Part shown: piece after piece, positions 10,374-19,592 of the stretch | Layout of the letters: every line of letters begins with the position of its first letter | How positions within the stretch are numbered: position 1 is the stretch's first letter | Assembly: GCF_003244315.1 (NCBI RefSeq) | Contig: NZ_QKWH01000001.1 | Location: forward strand, 248,001-312,000 | Length of the DNA stretch: 64,000 bases | From: Xylanimonas oleitrophica | GTDB taxonomy: Bacteria > Actinomycetota > Actinomycetes > Actinomycetales > Cellulomonadaceae | Reading direction: 5' to 3' | Notes under the pieces: model-generated | What the model was told of the DNA's origin: nothing | The model's input: the letters and a program-made list of their open reading frames with translations, nothing else | Database searches by the model: none | Made by a program: the position numbers and the translations under genes

Positions 10374-11066
10374 ATGAGCTCCACGAGGCGAGAGCCGCGC
10401 TCGCGGCCCGAGACCCTCGAGCGGCGCCGCGAGATCCTGCGGGCAGCCATGGCCACCTTCGGGGCCAAGGGCTACAACAAGGGCCCGCTGACCGAGATCG
10501 CCGAGCAGGTCAACATGACCCACGCCGGGATCCTCCACCACTTCGGGTCCAAGAACCAGCTCCTGCTCGAGGTGCTGCGCTACCGCGACGAGAGCGACGT
10601 CGCCGAGCTCGCCGAGCAGCACATCCCCGACGGCGTCGACCTGTTCCGGCACCTGGTGCGCACCGCGTTCCTCAATGCCGACCGTGCCGGCATCGTCCAG
10701 GCCTACGCCGTGCTCTCGGCCGAGTCCGTCACCGACGACCACCCCGCCCGCTCGTTCTTCGAGGAGCGCTACCGCACCCTGCGCACCGAGGTGGTCGAGG
10801 CGTTCCGCGTTCTCTGCGCCGAACGGGGGGTCGAGGCGCCCGAGACGGTCGAGCGTGCCGCCGCGAGCATCCTCGCGGTGATGGACGGGCTGCAGGTGCA
10901 GTGGCTGCTCGACCCCACGGCCGTGGACCTCGGCGAGGCCAGCGCGTTCGCCATCGAGGCGATCGTGGCCCAGGTGCTCGACCCCCGAGCGACCCCCGTC
11001 GGCGACACCGCCGCGGACGAGGGCCCCGGCGCGGACGCCCCCACGGGGCAGGGCGCCACGACCTGA
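10374..11066 (+). CDS. TetR/AcrR family transcriptional regulator
   Basis: 230 aa. N-terminal helix-turn-helix at residues about 18-65 (REILRAAMATFGAKGYNKG, then EIAEQVNMTHAGILHHFGSK), followed by a helical ligand-binding domain. It diverges from the putative beta-glucoside uptake operon with a TetR-like palindrome between them, so it most likely represses that operon and itself. Cellulose and beta-glucoside genes of actinobacteria are more often controlled by LacI-type CebR, making a TetR here less usual. The C-terminal 25 residues are Gly/Ala/Asp-rich and end inside a 10-bp tandem repeat that supplies the stop codon. Confidence 0.9.
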   Translation: MSSTRREPRSRPETLERRREILRAAMATFGAKGYNKGPLTEIAEQVNMTHAGILHHFGSKNQLLLEVLRYRDESDVAELAEQHIPDGVDLFRHLVRTAFLNADRAGIVQAYAVLSAESVTDDHPARSFFEERYRTLRTEVVEAFRVLCAERGVEAPETVERAAASILAVMDGLQVQWLLDPTAVDLGEASAFAIEAIVAQVLDPRATPVGDTAADEGPGADAPTGQGATT

Positions 11067-11111
11067 GCCGGCCTGAGCCGGCCTGAGCCGGCCTGAGCCG
11101 GCCTGAGCCGG
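11062..11111. repeat. Five tandem copies of a 10-bp unit at the tetR 3' end
   Basis: The unit CCTGAGCCGG is repeated five times without mismatch. The tetR stop TGA lies in the first copy, and every copy contains a further TGA. No coding role is seen; slippage or a structural mRNA 3' end are both possible. Confidence 0.9.
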
Positions 11112-11145
11112 CACTGCCCCTGCGCCCGCACGCCTCTCCTGCGAG

Positions 11146-11177
11146 CGGCGCTGCCCTCAGTCGGCGCTGCCCTCAGT
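11146..11177. repeat. Two tandem copies of a 16-bp unit at the FUSC gene 3' end
   Basis: The unit CGGCGCTGCCCTCAGT occurs twice in a row, followed by a degenerate third copy. On the reverse strand each unit contains GACTGA, so the stop of the reverse-strand gene falls in one copy and a spare stop in the other. Confidence 0.85.
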
Positions 11178-12564
11178 CGGCGCGGTTCTCGGTCGACGCT
11201 GCCTTCGGGTGGCGCTGTCGGCGGCGGTGCCAGGGCCGGACGGCGGCCCGCCGTCGCCCGTACCGGTGCACCAGCAGCACGGCCAGCAGGCCCGCCCCGG
11301 CCCCGACGGCGGTGTCGAGCGCCCGGTCCGTGGCCAGCGAGGCCGGGTCAGCGGGGGCGCCCAGCGCCGTCATGAGCAGCGCCATCGGCGCGATGAGCAC
11401 CTGCGCCAGCCCGTAGTGGCGCGCCACCACCACCTCGGTGAGGACCTGGCAGGCGACCACCACGGCCGCCGTCGTCCAGAAGCCGAGGTCCGCGGCGAGC
11501 AGCGGGTAGGCGACGCCCAGGGCGCCGACGGCGGTGCCCGCTGCGCGCTGCAGCGCGCGGACCGCCATGTGGCGCGCCGTGGTGCCCTGCAGCACGGCGG
11601 TGGAACCCATCACCGCCCACGAGGCGTGACCGAGGCCGAGCAGCGTCGAGACGGCCGAGGCAGCGACGCCCCCTGCCGCGACCCGCGCGGTGGCCAGCCG
11701 CCATCCCGGGCCGGGCGCCGCCGCGCGGGCCTGGGCACGCAGGGTGGTGCGGGCCGGGAGAGCGGCGCCGGGCGCGGGGCCGGTGCTGTCGCGCAGCAGG
11801 GAGCGCATCGTCGCGACGTCGGTGGCCAGCGTCAGTGCGGTGGGGCGCGTGCGGCGCCAGGAGGCGTCGTCGGCGAGCGCGGCGGTGGCGGCGTCGAGGG
11901 CGGCCTCGGCGGCGGCGCGGCTGCCGGCGTCGCCGGAGGCGAGGGCGTGGGCGACGGCCGCCCCGGCACGGCGGACGGCGAGCCGTGCGGGCGCCGTCGG
12001 GCGCACGAGGGCGCCGGCCATGCAGACGACCCAGGCCAGGAGGGCGCCGAAGGCGCCGGCGAGCGTGCGGGGCGCGACGTCGGCCAGGGCGGGCGCGCCG
12101 GCCACGCCGGCACCGGCGCAGAAGACGACGATCGTGGCCCCGGGGGCACCGGTGCGCAGCAGCAGCACCAGGGCGGTGCTCGCCGCGGCCAGCAGCGACA
12201 TCAGCAGGAAGGTGACGGCGGTGGGGGTTCCGAGGGCGGCGACCACGGTGAAGGCGGCGACGGAGCCGGTCATGAGCACGCCCACGAGCGTGAGGACGGC
12301 GGCGCGGCGCCGGTAGGTGTCGTGGCGCCCGTACAGCGACGTCAGGGCGCCCAGGGCTGCGAACGCGGCGGCCTCGCGGTGGCCGGCGAGGGCAGGCACC
12401 GTGATGGCGAGGCCCGCCGCCAACCCCACCCGCACCGCGGCGGCAGCCGTGGCGTCGGCCCGGGCGACGCGCAGGGAGTCGCGCAGCAGGGTGGGGTCGA
12501 GCAGCTCGCGGGCGGCGGCACGGACGGGGGAGAGCGGGTGGGGCGCAGGGGCTGAGGCTGACAT
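11173..12564 (-). CDS. FUSC-family integral membrane protein (aromatic-acid-exporter-like)
   Basis: 463 aa, ATG start. Two sets of hydrophobic segments (residues about 45-180 and 295-425) flank a soluble alanine-rich helical region, as in the FUSC / YccS-like superfamily. The segment HREAAAFAALGALTSLYG is typical of the first FUSC repeat, and WAVMGSTAVLQG of the second. Family members include inner-membrane efflux proteins for aromatic acids; no substrate can be assigned here. The tail from about 440 is strongly basic. It converges with tetR and ends in a tandem repeat. Confidence 0.75.
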   Translation of the reverse strand: MSASAPAPHPLSPVRAAARELLDPTLLRDSLRVARADATAAAAVRVGLAAGLAITVPALAGHREAAAFAALGALTSLYGRHDTYRRRAAVLTLVGVLMTGSVAAFTVVAALGTPTAVTFLLMSLLAAASTALVLLLRTGAPGATIVVFCAGAGVAGAPALADVAPRTLAGAFGALLAWVVCMAGALVRPTAPARLAVRRAGAAVAHALASGDAGSRAAAEAALDAATAALADDASWRRTRPTALTLATDVATMRSLLRDSTGPAPGAALPARTTLRAQARAAAPGPGWRLATARVAAGGVAASAVSTLLGLGHASWAVMGSTAVLQGTTARHMAVRALQRAAGTAVGALGVAYPLLAADLGFWTTAAVVVACQVLTEVVVARHYGLAQVLIAPMALLMTALGAPADPASLATDRALDTAVGAGAGLLAVLLVHRYGRRRAAVRPWHRRRQRHPKAASTENRAD

Positions 12565-12738
12565 GCTTGCCTCAGTCTACGGTTGCGGGAGGGCTCGCCC
12601 CGTCGTCATGACGCCACCGAGCCCGGTCGCCGGCACTCGGACCCCGCCACCCGCAGGACCCGCCACCCGGAGACGCCGCGGGCGGGAGGCCGCCGCACCC
12701 CGGAGGGCGCGGCGAGCTCCCGCCCACGAGCAGGACGA

Positions 12739-14178
12739 TCAGGCCTTGGTCGGCGGCTTCGTCATCGACAGCACGTCGAGCGCCTTGTCGAGCTGCTCCT
12801 CCGTGACCTCGCCCCGCTCCACGAAGCCCAGCGCGATCACGGCCTCGCGCACCGTGACCCCCTCCTTCACCGAGTGCTTGGCCACCTTGGCCGCGGCCTC
12901 GTAGCCGATCACCCGGTTCAGCGGCGTCACGATCGACGGCGACGACTCCGCGAACGCCCGCGCGCGCTCCACGTTCGCCGTGATGCCCGCCACCGTCTTG
13001 TCCGCCAGCACCCGCGAGCCGTTGGCCAGCAGGCGGATCGACTCCAGCACGCCCTGCGCGATCACGGGGATCTGCACGTTCAGCTCGAACGAGCCGCTCG
13101 CACCCGCCCACGCCACCGTGGCGTCGTTGCCGATCACGCGCGCGCACACCATCAGCACCGCCTCCGGCACCACCGGGTTGACCTTGCCCGGCATGATCGA
13201 GCTGCCCGGCTGCAGGTCCGGGATGAAGATCTCGCCCAGCCCCGTGTTCGGGCCCGAGCCCATCCAGCGCAGGTCGTTGTTGATCTTCGTCAGCGACACC
13301 GCGATCGTGCGCAGCGCGCCGCTCAGCTCCACCAGGCCGTCACGCGACGACTGCGCCTCGAAGTGGTCGCGCGCCTCCGTCAGCGGCAGGCCCGTGTCCT
13401 CGCGCAGCAGCTCGATGACCCGCTGCGGGAACCCGGCCGGCGTGTTGATGCCGGTACCCACCGCGGTACCGCCCAGCGGCACCTCCGCGGCACGAGGCAG
13501 CGCGGCCTCGACCCGCTCGATGCCGTAACGGATCGCCGCCGCGTAGCCGCCGAACTCCTGCCCCAGCGTGACCGGGGTCGCGTCCATCAGGTGCGTGCGA
13601 CCCGACTTCACCACCGTGGCGAACTCGTCCGCCTTGGCCTGCAGCGCGTCCGCCAGGTGCGTCAGCGCCGGCACCAGGTCGTTCACCACACCCGCCGTCG
13701 CCGCCACGTGCACCGACGTGGGGAACACGTCGTTCGACGACTGCGAGGCGTTGACGTGGTCGTTCGGGTGCACGTCCTTGCCCAGCGAGCGCGAGGCCAG
13801 CGTGGCGAGCACCTCGTTGGTGTTCATGTTCGACGACGTGCCCGAGCCGGTCTGGTAGACGTCCACCGGGAAGTGGGCGTCGTGGCGGCCGCTCGCCACC
13901 TCGTCCGCCGCGGCCACGATCGCGTCCGCGACGTCCTGGTCCAGGACGCCCAGCTCGGCGTTCGCCCGGGCCGCGGCCTTCTTGACGCGGGCCAGGGCCT
14001 CGATGTGCCCCCGCTCGAGCGGGGTGCCCGAGATCGGGAAGTTCTCGACCGCACGCTGCGTCTGGGCGCGGTACAGGGCGTGGGCCGGGACCCGGACCTC
14101 GCCCATCGTGTCGTGCTCGATGCGGTACTCGATCTCGTCGGCGCCCGTGGCGGCGTCGACGACGCTGTCGGAAGTCAT
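12739..14178 (-). CDS. fumC: Class II fumarate hydratase
   Basis: 479 aa. Catalyses fumarate to L-malate in the TCA cycle. The fumarase/aspartase signature [10 protein letters not shown] is near residue 325; other conserved blocks are [27 protein letters not shown] and [18 protein letters not shown] chose the ATG at 14178; an in-frame GTG at 14196 would add six residues not typical of the family. The length fits class II enzymes. It runs in the same direction as the carbonic anhydrase gene upstream but is separated by about 75 bases. Confidence 0.95.
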   Translation of the reverse strand: MTSDSVVDAATGADEIEYRIEHDTMGEVRVPAHALYRAQTQRAVENFPISGTPLERGHIEALARVKKAAARANAELGVLDQDVADAIVAAADEVASGRHDAHFPVDVYQTGSGTSSNMNTNEVLATLASRSLGKDVHPNDHVNASQSSNDVFPTSVHVAATAGVVNDLVPALTHLADALQAKADEFATVVKSGRTHLMDATPVTLGQEFGGYAAAIRYGIERVEAALPRAAEVPLGGTAVGTGINTPAGFPQRVIELLREDTGLPLTEARDHFEAQSSRDGLVELSGALRTIAVSLTKINNDLRWMGSGPNTGLGEIFIPDLQPGSSIMPGKVNPVVPEAVLMVCARVIGNDATVAWAGASGSFELNVQIPVIAQGVLESIRLLANGSRVLADKTVAGITANVERARAFAESSPSIVTPLNRVIGYEAAAKVAKHSVKEGVTVREAVIALGFVERGEVTEEQLDKALDVLSMTKPPTKA

Positions 14179-14253
14179 GGACCTATCGTGCCGCACACCC
14201 GCGCGTGGCTCGAACCCGCGCGAGCGTGCGGCACCGACCGGCCGGGCGAGCGC

Positions 14254-14919
14254 TCAGACCTGCGGGGCCTCGCCGACCTCGCCGGCCACCTCCACCAGGC
14301 GGGCGCTGCCCTCGGCCAGGTCGTACTCGACTCCCACGATCGCCAGGCGCCCCGCCTCCACGCCGTCCCGCAGCGCCGCCGAGTAACCGCGCAGCATCTC
14401 CACCGTGTGGCGCACGTGCTCGGTGCGCAGGGTGTCCGGGTCGAACGCGTCGGTGGCCCGGGCACCCGGGCGTGAGGTGATCCCCGCGACCGACGGCATG
14501 ACGCGGTCCACGACGGCGCGCACGAACCCCGGGGGCTGCTCGCCCGTGGCCAGGGTGTGGGCCGTCGCGGCCACCGCCCCGCACGAGTCGTGCCCCAGCA
14601 CCACCACCAGCGACGCCCCCAGCACCTCGGTGCCGTACTCGATCGAGCCGATCACGGTGGTGTCCAGCACGTGACCGGCCGTCCGGACCACGAACACGTC
14701 GCCCAGGCCCTGGTCGAAGATGATCTCGGCTGCCACCCGCGAGTCGGAGCAGCCGAAGATCACGGTGTGCGGGTGCTGCGCGGCGCGCAGCTCCCGGCGT
14801 CGGTCCGCGTTCTGCGACGGGTGGGCAGGCTCACCGGCCACGAACCGGTGGTTGCCCGCCCGCAGCGCGGTCCAGGCCTCGATGGGCGTCGTGGGCGCGG
14901 GAGTGGTGGCAGCAGTCAT
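14254..14919 (-). CDS. Beta-class carbonic anhydrase
   Basis: 221 aa from an ATG at 14919 with GAGAGGAAG upstream. Zinc ligands are predicted as C57 (in FGCSDSRV), H110 and C113 (in GHDSCGA), with the D59-R61 dyad characteristic of beta carbonic anhydrases. It interconverts CO2 and bicarbonate in the cytoplasm. It lacks the membrane domain of SulP fusions. It lies downstream of xseB on the same strand. Confidence 0.93.
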   Translation of the reverse strand: MTAATTPAPTTPIEAWTALRAGNHRFVAGEPAHPSQNADRRRELRAAQHPHTVIFGCSDSRVAAEIIFDQGLGDVFVVRTAGHVLDTTVIGSIEYGTEVLGASLVVVLGHDSCGAVAATAHTLATGEQPPGFVRAVVDRVMPSVAGITSRPGARATDAFDPDTLRTEHVRHTVEMLRGYSAALRDGVEAGRLAIVGVEYDLAEGSARLVEVAGEVGEAPQV

Positions 14920-14968
14920 CAGGGTCTTCCTCTCGACGATCAGGGCAGGGCGGCTCGGAAGCGTGGTG

Positions 14969-15259
14969 TCAGGCGTCCACGTCCTCCCCGAAGCCGCCAC
15001 CGGCCGCGGTGGTCCCCGCCGTGCCGTCGGACGCCTGCGCGGCGGCGAGCCGCTCGCGCGCGCCGTCGAGCCACTCCTGGCAGCGCGCCGCGAGCGCCTC
15101 GCCCCGCTCCCACAGGGCGAGCGAGGTCTCGAGCGCCTCCCCTCCGGCCTCCAGGCGCTGCACCACGAGCAACAGCTCGTCGCGCGCCTGCTCATAGCTC
15201 AGCGAGGCGGGGTCGGGCAGGTCGGGCAGGTCGGACCGGGCGGGGCTGGTGTCGCTCAC
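14969..15259 (-). CDS. xseB: Exodeoxyribonuclease VII small subunit
   Basis: 96 aa, GTG start. The core [20 protein letters not shown] and [14 protein letters not shown] matches the helical XseB family; about 20 residues on each end are low complexity. It pairs with the large subunit XseA to degrade single-stranded DNA. Normally xseB directly follows xseA; here xseA lies 1.8 kb away on the same strand with an oppositely oriented ABC-F gene between, so the two subunits need separate promoters. Confidence 0.9.
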   Translation of the reverse strand: MSDTSPARSDLPDLPDPASLSYEQARDELLLVVQRLEAGGEALETSLALWERGEALAARCQEWLDGARERLAAAQASDGTAGTTAAGGGFGEDVDA

Positions 15260-15367
15260 GAGGGACAGTCAACAACACCCCGGGGACAACCTCGGCGTCG
15301 ATCTCGGCGTCGGCCGCGGTCGTTATCCGTTTGCCCGGGGCGCGCCCGGCCGGAGACCATCACCCGC

Positions 15368-16987
15368 ATGGGACATCTCGAGGTGGCGCACGTCGAGTAC
15401 GTGCTGCCCGACGGCCGCACGCTCCTCGACGACGTCTCGTTCCGGGTGGGGGAGGGCAGCGCCACCGCGCTGGTCGGCCCCAACGGGGCCGGCAAGACGA
15501 CGCTGCTGCGCCTGGTCACCGGGGAGCTGGCCCCCGACGCCGGCAGCGTGACCGTCACCGGCGGGCTCGGCGTCATGCCGCAGTTCGTCGGCTCGGTGCG
15601 CGACGCGTCCACGGTGCGCGACCTGCTGGTGTCCGTGGCACCCCCGCAGATCCGCGACGCCGCCCGCGCCGTCGACACCGCCGAGCAGGCCGTCATGGAG
15701 GTGGACGACGAACCCGCGCAGATGGCCTACGCCCAGGCGCTCGCGGACTGGGCCGACGTCCGCGGCTACGAGGCGGAGACGCTGTGGGACGAGTGCACCG
15801 TGGCGGCCCTCGGCGTGCCGTACGAGCGAGCCCAGTGGCGCGAGGTGCGCACCCTGTCCGGCGGCGAGCAGAAGCGGCTCGTCCTGGAGGCCCTGCTGCG
15901 CGGCCCCGACGAGGTGCTGCTGCTCGACGAGCCCGACAACTACCTCGACGTGCCCGGCAAGCGCTGGCTGGAGGAGCAGCTGCGGGCCACCCGCAAGACG
16001 GTGCTGTTCGTGAGCCACGACCGCGAGCTGCTGGCCCGTGCCGCCGACCGCATCGTCGCGCTCGAACCCGGCCCCACCGGTGCTGACGCCTGGGTGCACG
16101 GCGCCTCGTTCGCCACCTTCCACGAGGCGCGGCGGGAGCGGTTCGCCCGCTTCGAGGAGCTGCGCCGCCGGTGGGACGAGAAGCACGCCCAGCTCAAGAA
16201 GCTCGTGGTCACCCTGCGTCAGGCGGCCGCCGTCAGCCACGAGATGGCCTCGCGGTACCGCGCCGCCCAGACACGCCTGGCCAAGTTCGAGGAAGCCGGC
16301 CCGCCGCCCGAGCCGCCGCGCGACCAGGACATCACGATGCGGCTGCGCGGCGGACGCACCGGTCTGCGCGCCGTGACGTGCGAGGGGCTGGGGCTCACCG
16401 GGCTCATGAAGCCGTTCGACCTCGAGGTGTTCTACGGCGAGCGGGTGGCCGTGCTCGGCTCCAACGGCTCCGGCAAGTCCCACTTCCTGCGCCTGCTGGC
16501 CGGGGGCGACGTCGCGCACACAGGGACGTGGCGGCTCGGGGCCCGCGTGGTGCCCGGGCACTTCGCCCAGACGCACGCCCACCCCGAGCTGGCGGGGCGC
16601 ACCCTCGTCGACATCCTCTGGGCCGACCACGCCCTCCAGCTCGGGCCCGCGATGTCCTCGCTGCGGCGATACGAGCTCACCGCGGCGGCCGAGCGCCCCT
16701 TCGACCGCCTCTCGGGCGGCCAGCAGGCGCGCTTCCAGATCCTGCAGCTCGAGCTGAGCGGCTGCACCGCGCTGCTGCTCGACGAGCCCACGGACAACCT
16801 CGACCTGGAGTCCGCCGAGGCCCTCCAGGAGGGGCTGGAGGCGTTCGAGGGCACCGTGCTGGCCGTCACCCACGACCGCTGGTTCGCCCGGTCGTTCGAC
16901 AGGTTCCTCGTGTTCGGGTCCGACGGCGTCGTCCGCGAGACGCCGGAACCCGTCTGGGACGAGCGGCGGGTCGAGCGGGCGCGCTGA
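15368..16987 (+). CDS. ABC-F family ATPase
   Basis: 539 aa, soluble, with two nucleotide-binding domains and no membrane segments. Domain 1 has Walker A GPNGAGKTT, signature LSGGEQKR and Walker B LLLDEPDNYLD; domain 2 has GSNGSGKSH, LSGGQQAR and LLLDEPTDNLD. Between them is a charged linker of about 75 residues (residues about 245-320) resembling the P-site tRNA interaction motif region. ABC-F proteins act on ribosomes in translation or antibiotic protection; which subtype this is cannot be decided here. The ATG at 15368 begins the first domain with a usual N-terminus. It interrupts the xseA-xseB pair in the opposite direction. Confidence 0.9.
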   Translation: MGHLEVAHVEYVLPDGRTLLDDVSFRVGEGSATALVGPNGAGKTTLLRLVTGELAPDAGSVTVTGGLGVMPQFVGSVRDASTVRDLLVSVAPPQIRDAARAVDTAEQAVMEVDDEPAQMAYAQALADWADVRGYEAETLWDECTVAALGVPYERAQWREVRTLSGGEQKRLVLEALLRGPDEVLLLDEPDNYLDVPGKRWLEEQLRATRKTVLFVSHDRELLARAADRIVALEPGPTGADAWVHGASFATFHEARRERFARFEELRRRWDEKHAQLKKLVVTLRQAAAVSHEMASRYRAAQTRLAKFEEAGPPPEPPRDQDITMRLRGGRTGLRAVTCEGLGLTGLMKPFDLEVFYGERVAVLGSNGSGKSHFLRLLAGGDVAHTGTWRLGARVVPGHFAQTHAHPELAGRTLVDILWADHALQLGPAMSSLRRYELTAAAERPFDRLSGGQQARFQILQLELSGCTALLLDEPTDNLDLESAEALQEGLEAFEGTVLAVTHDRWFARSFDRFLVFGSDGVVRETPEPVWDERRVERAR

Positions 16988-17034
16988 AGCGTGCGTCCCG
17001 GGCCGCGCGAGCCGGGCCGGGCGCGTCCCCCCGC

Positions 17035-18288
17035 TCAGTCGCCGTCGACGGTGGCTGCCAGCTCGCCGCGCGCCAGGCGCAGGCGCACCCGCGTGCCCGG
17101 TCCTGCCTCGTCGGGCTCGCGGACCACGTGGCCGTCCTGGCGCTGCACGACGGCGTAGCCGCGCTCCAGCGTGGACGCAGGGGACAAGGCCCGCACCTGA
17201 GCCTCCAGCCGGCCCACCTCGCCGGCGGCGCGCAGCAGCGCCGCGTCGAGGCAGTGGCGTGCCCGGCCCAGCGCATGGGCGACGTCGCGCTCACGCGCCT
17301 CGAGCATCGTCTGCGGGCGGGCCAGCACCGGGCGCGAGCGGACGCCGTCGAGCCCCCGCTGCTCACGGTCCAGCATCTCGGTGATCGCCCTGCGCATGCT
17401 GCGGCGGCACCGCTCCACGCCCAGGCGCTCCTCAGCGACGTCGGGCACCACCCGCTTGGCCGCGTCCGTGGGGGTCGAGGCACGGTAGTCGGCCACGAGA
17501 TCGAGCAGCGGCGCGTCCGTCTCGTGCCCGATCGCGGACACCAGCGGCGTGCGCGCTGCTGCGGCAGCGCGCACGAGCGTCTCGTTGCTGAACGGCAGCA
17601 GGTCCTCGACCGCGCCGCCGCCGCGCGCCACCACGATGACCTCGACGTCCGCCATCGCGTCCAGCTCGGCGATCGCCTCGCTCACCTCGCGCACCGCGTT
17701 CACGCCCTGCACCGCCACCTCGCGGATCTCGAAGCGCACCTGCGGCCACCGGGCACGGGCGTTGACGACGACGTCGTGCTCGGCCTTGGACTCGCGCCCG
17801 CACACCAGCCCCACCACACGGGGCAGGAACGGCAGTGGCTTCTTGCGCTCGGCGTCGAACAGGCCCTCGGCCGCCAGCACACGCCGCAGCTGCTCGATGC
17901 GTGCCAGCAGCTCGCCCACGCCCACCATGCGTACGTCGGTGGCCCGCATCGACATGCGCCCCGTCTTGACCCAGAACTCGGGCTTGGCCTGCACCACCAC
18001 GTGGTCGCCCTTCTCCGGCCTCGCCGGCAGCGCGCCCATGATGCGGGTCAGCATGTGCACCGGCAGGGACGCCTCGACGTCGGTGTCGCGCAGCGTCAGG
18101 AACTGCATGCCCGACGTCGGCCGGTACGTGTGCTCCACCACCTGGCCCTCGACCCACACGGGCGACATCCGGTCCACGTACCCGCGGATCTTGTCCGCCA
18201 GCAGCCGCACCGGCCACGGGCGCTGCGCCGTCGTGTCGGCGGCCTTCTCGGGCAGCGGCTGGGGGGTGGCATCGGGCTGGTCGGTCAC
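17035..18288 (-). CDS. xseA: Exodeoxyribonuclease VII large subunit
   Basis: 417 aa from a GTG at 18288; an upstream in-frame GTG at 18315 would add nine residues and cannot be excluded. An N-terminal OB-fold (WVEGQVVEHTYRPTSG) is followed by the catalytic domain with VVARGGGAVEDLLPF and SAIGHETDAPLLDLVADYRAS, and a helical C-terminus with STLERGYAVVQ. It nicks and degrades single-stranded DNA together with XseB. It is divergent from ispH, with 121 bases between starts. Confidence 0.93.
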   Translation of the reverse strand: MTDQPDATPQPLPEKAADTTAQRPWPVRLLADKIRGYVDRMSPVWVEGQVVEHTYRPTSGMQFLTLRDTDVEASLPVHMLTRIMGALPARPEKGDHVVVQAKPEFWVKTGRMSMRATDVRMVGVGELLARIEQLRRVLAAEGLFDAERKKPLPFLPRVVGLVCGRESKAEHDVVVNARARWPQVRFEIREVAVQGVNAVREVSEAIAELDAMADVEVIVVARGGGAVEDLLPFSNETLVRAAAAARTPLVSAIGHETDAPLLDLVADYRASTPTDAAKRVVPDVAEERLGVERCRRSMRRAITEMLDREQRGLDGVRSRPVLARPQTMLEARERDVAHALGRARHCLDAALLRAAGEVGRLEAQVRALSPASTLERGYAVVQRQDGHVVREPDEAGPGTRVRLRLARGELAATVDGD

Positions 18289-18397
18289 GCGCCCAGCATG
18301 CCTGACGCCGCCCACAGGCCGGCGACCGGTCCCCGCGAGTGACGGCGTTCACCGAATCTGGACAACTCCGCCCGGGAGCCGGTCACAGCACTCCACC

Positions 18398-18403
18398 TAG
18401 ACT
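18398..18403 (+). promoter_or_regulatory. -10 box of a probable leaderless ispH transcript
   Basis: TAGACT ends six bases before the GTG start of ispH, so the predicted transcription start coincides with the start codon. No ribosome binding site is present. No clear -35 box was found. Confidence 0.6.
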
Positions 18404-18409
18404 GGCCGG

Positions 18410-19453
18410 GTGACCGTCACGACCAGCGACCCGACCACCGCCACCTCCACGAAGCGTGTGCTGCTGGCCGCCCCGCGCGGCTACTGCGCCGGCGTGGACC
18501 GGGCCGTCGTCGCCGTCGAGAAGGCCCTGGACACCTACGGCGCGCCCGTGTACGTGCGCAAGGAGATCGTGCACAACAAGCACGTCGTCGAGACGCTGCG
18601 CGAGCGCGGCGCGATCTTCGTCAACGACACCGACGAGGTGCCCGAGGGCGCCCGCCTCGTGTTCTCCGCCCACGGGGTCTCGCCCGCGGTGCGCCAGGCT
18701 GCCGCCGCGCGCAGCCTCGACACGATCGACGCGACCTGCCCCCTGGTGACCAAGGTGCACAAGGAGGCCGTGCGGTTCGCCAAGGACGACTACGACATCC
18801 TGCTGATCGGCCACACCGGTCACGAGGAGGTCGAGGGCACGGCGGGCGAGGCGCCCGACCACGTCCAGGTGGTGAACTCGCCCGACGAGGTGGACCAGGT
18901 GGTGGTGCGCGACCCGGCGAAGGTCGTGTGGATCTCGCAGACCACCCTGTCGGTGGACGAGACCATGGAGACGGTGCGCCGCCTGCGCGAGAAGTTCCCG
19001 TCCCTGCAGGACCCGCCGAGCGACGACATCTGCTACGCGACGCAGAACCGCCAGGTCGCGGTCAAGAAGCTCGCCCCGGAGGCCGACGTCGTCATCGTGG
19101 TGGGCTCGGCCAACTCCTCGAACTCGGTGCGCCTCGTCGAGGTGGCGCTGCAGGCGGGTGCCGGTTCCGCCTACCGCGTGGACCGTGCCGCGGAGATCGA
19201 CGACGCCTGGTTGGAGGGCGCCACCACGGTGGGCGTCACCTCGGGCGCGTCCGTCCCGGAGATCCTGGTGCAGGACGTCATCAAGCACCTGGCCGCTCAC
19301 GGGTTCGGTGAGGTCGAGGAGGTCCGCACGGCCACGGAGGACCTGATGTTCTCCCTGCCGCGCGAGCTGGCTCGTGGCCTCAAGGCTGCCGGTCAGGAGG
19401 AGAAGCGGCCGCGCCGCGAGCAGCGCACGTCGCTCCCCGTGACGCCGGTCTGA
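18410..19453 (+). CDS. ispH: 4-hydroxy-3-methylbut-2-enyl diphosphate reductase
   Basis: 347 aa. Last step of the MEP isoprenoid pathway, making IPP and DMAPP. The three cluster-binding cysteines are C26 ([11 protein letters not shown]), C110 (DATCPLV) and C208 ([10 protein letters not shown]); SAHGVSP and [10 protein letters not shown] are also conserved. GTG start, apparently leaderless. About 25 residues of basic low-complexity tail follow the core. It ends at a strong bidirectional hairpin shared with rmuC. Confidence 0.97.
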   Translation: MTVTTSDPTTATSTKRVLLAAPRGYCAGVDRAVVAVEKALDTYGAPVYVRKEIVHNKHVVETLRERGAIFVNDTDEVPEGARLVFSAHGVSPAVRQAAAARSLDTIDATCPLVTKVHKEAVRFAKDDYDILLIGHTGHEEVEGTAGEAPDHVQVVNSPDEVDQVVVRDPAKVVWISQTTLSVDETMETVRRLREKFPSLQDPPSDDICYATQNRQVAVKKLAPEADVVIVVGSANSSNSVRLVEVALQAGAGSAYRVDRAAEIDDAWLEGATTVGVTSGASVPEILVQDVIKHLAAHGFGEVEEVRTATEDLMFSLPRELARGLKAAGQEEKRPRREQRTSLPVTPV

Positions 19454-19497
19454 CGTCCGGCCCGGCAGGACTGCGCCGCGCCTGGAGGCGCACCACG

Positions 19498-19539
19498 GAC
19501 GACGGCCGCCTCCCCACGATGAGGGAGGCGGCCGTCGTC
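19498..19539. terminator. Bidirectional terminator between ispH and rmuC
   Basis: A perfect 17-bp stem (19498-19514 with 19523-19539) with an 8-base loop lies between convergent genes, 45 bases after the ispH stop and 54 bases from the rmuC stop. Confidence 0.8.
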
Positions 19540-19592
19540 GTGCTCGGTGCTGCCGGGGCAGGCCGGTTCGCCGCGGCTCGGCCCGCCGCGGC

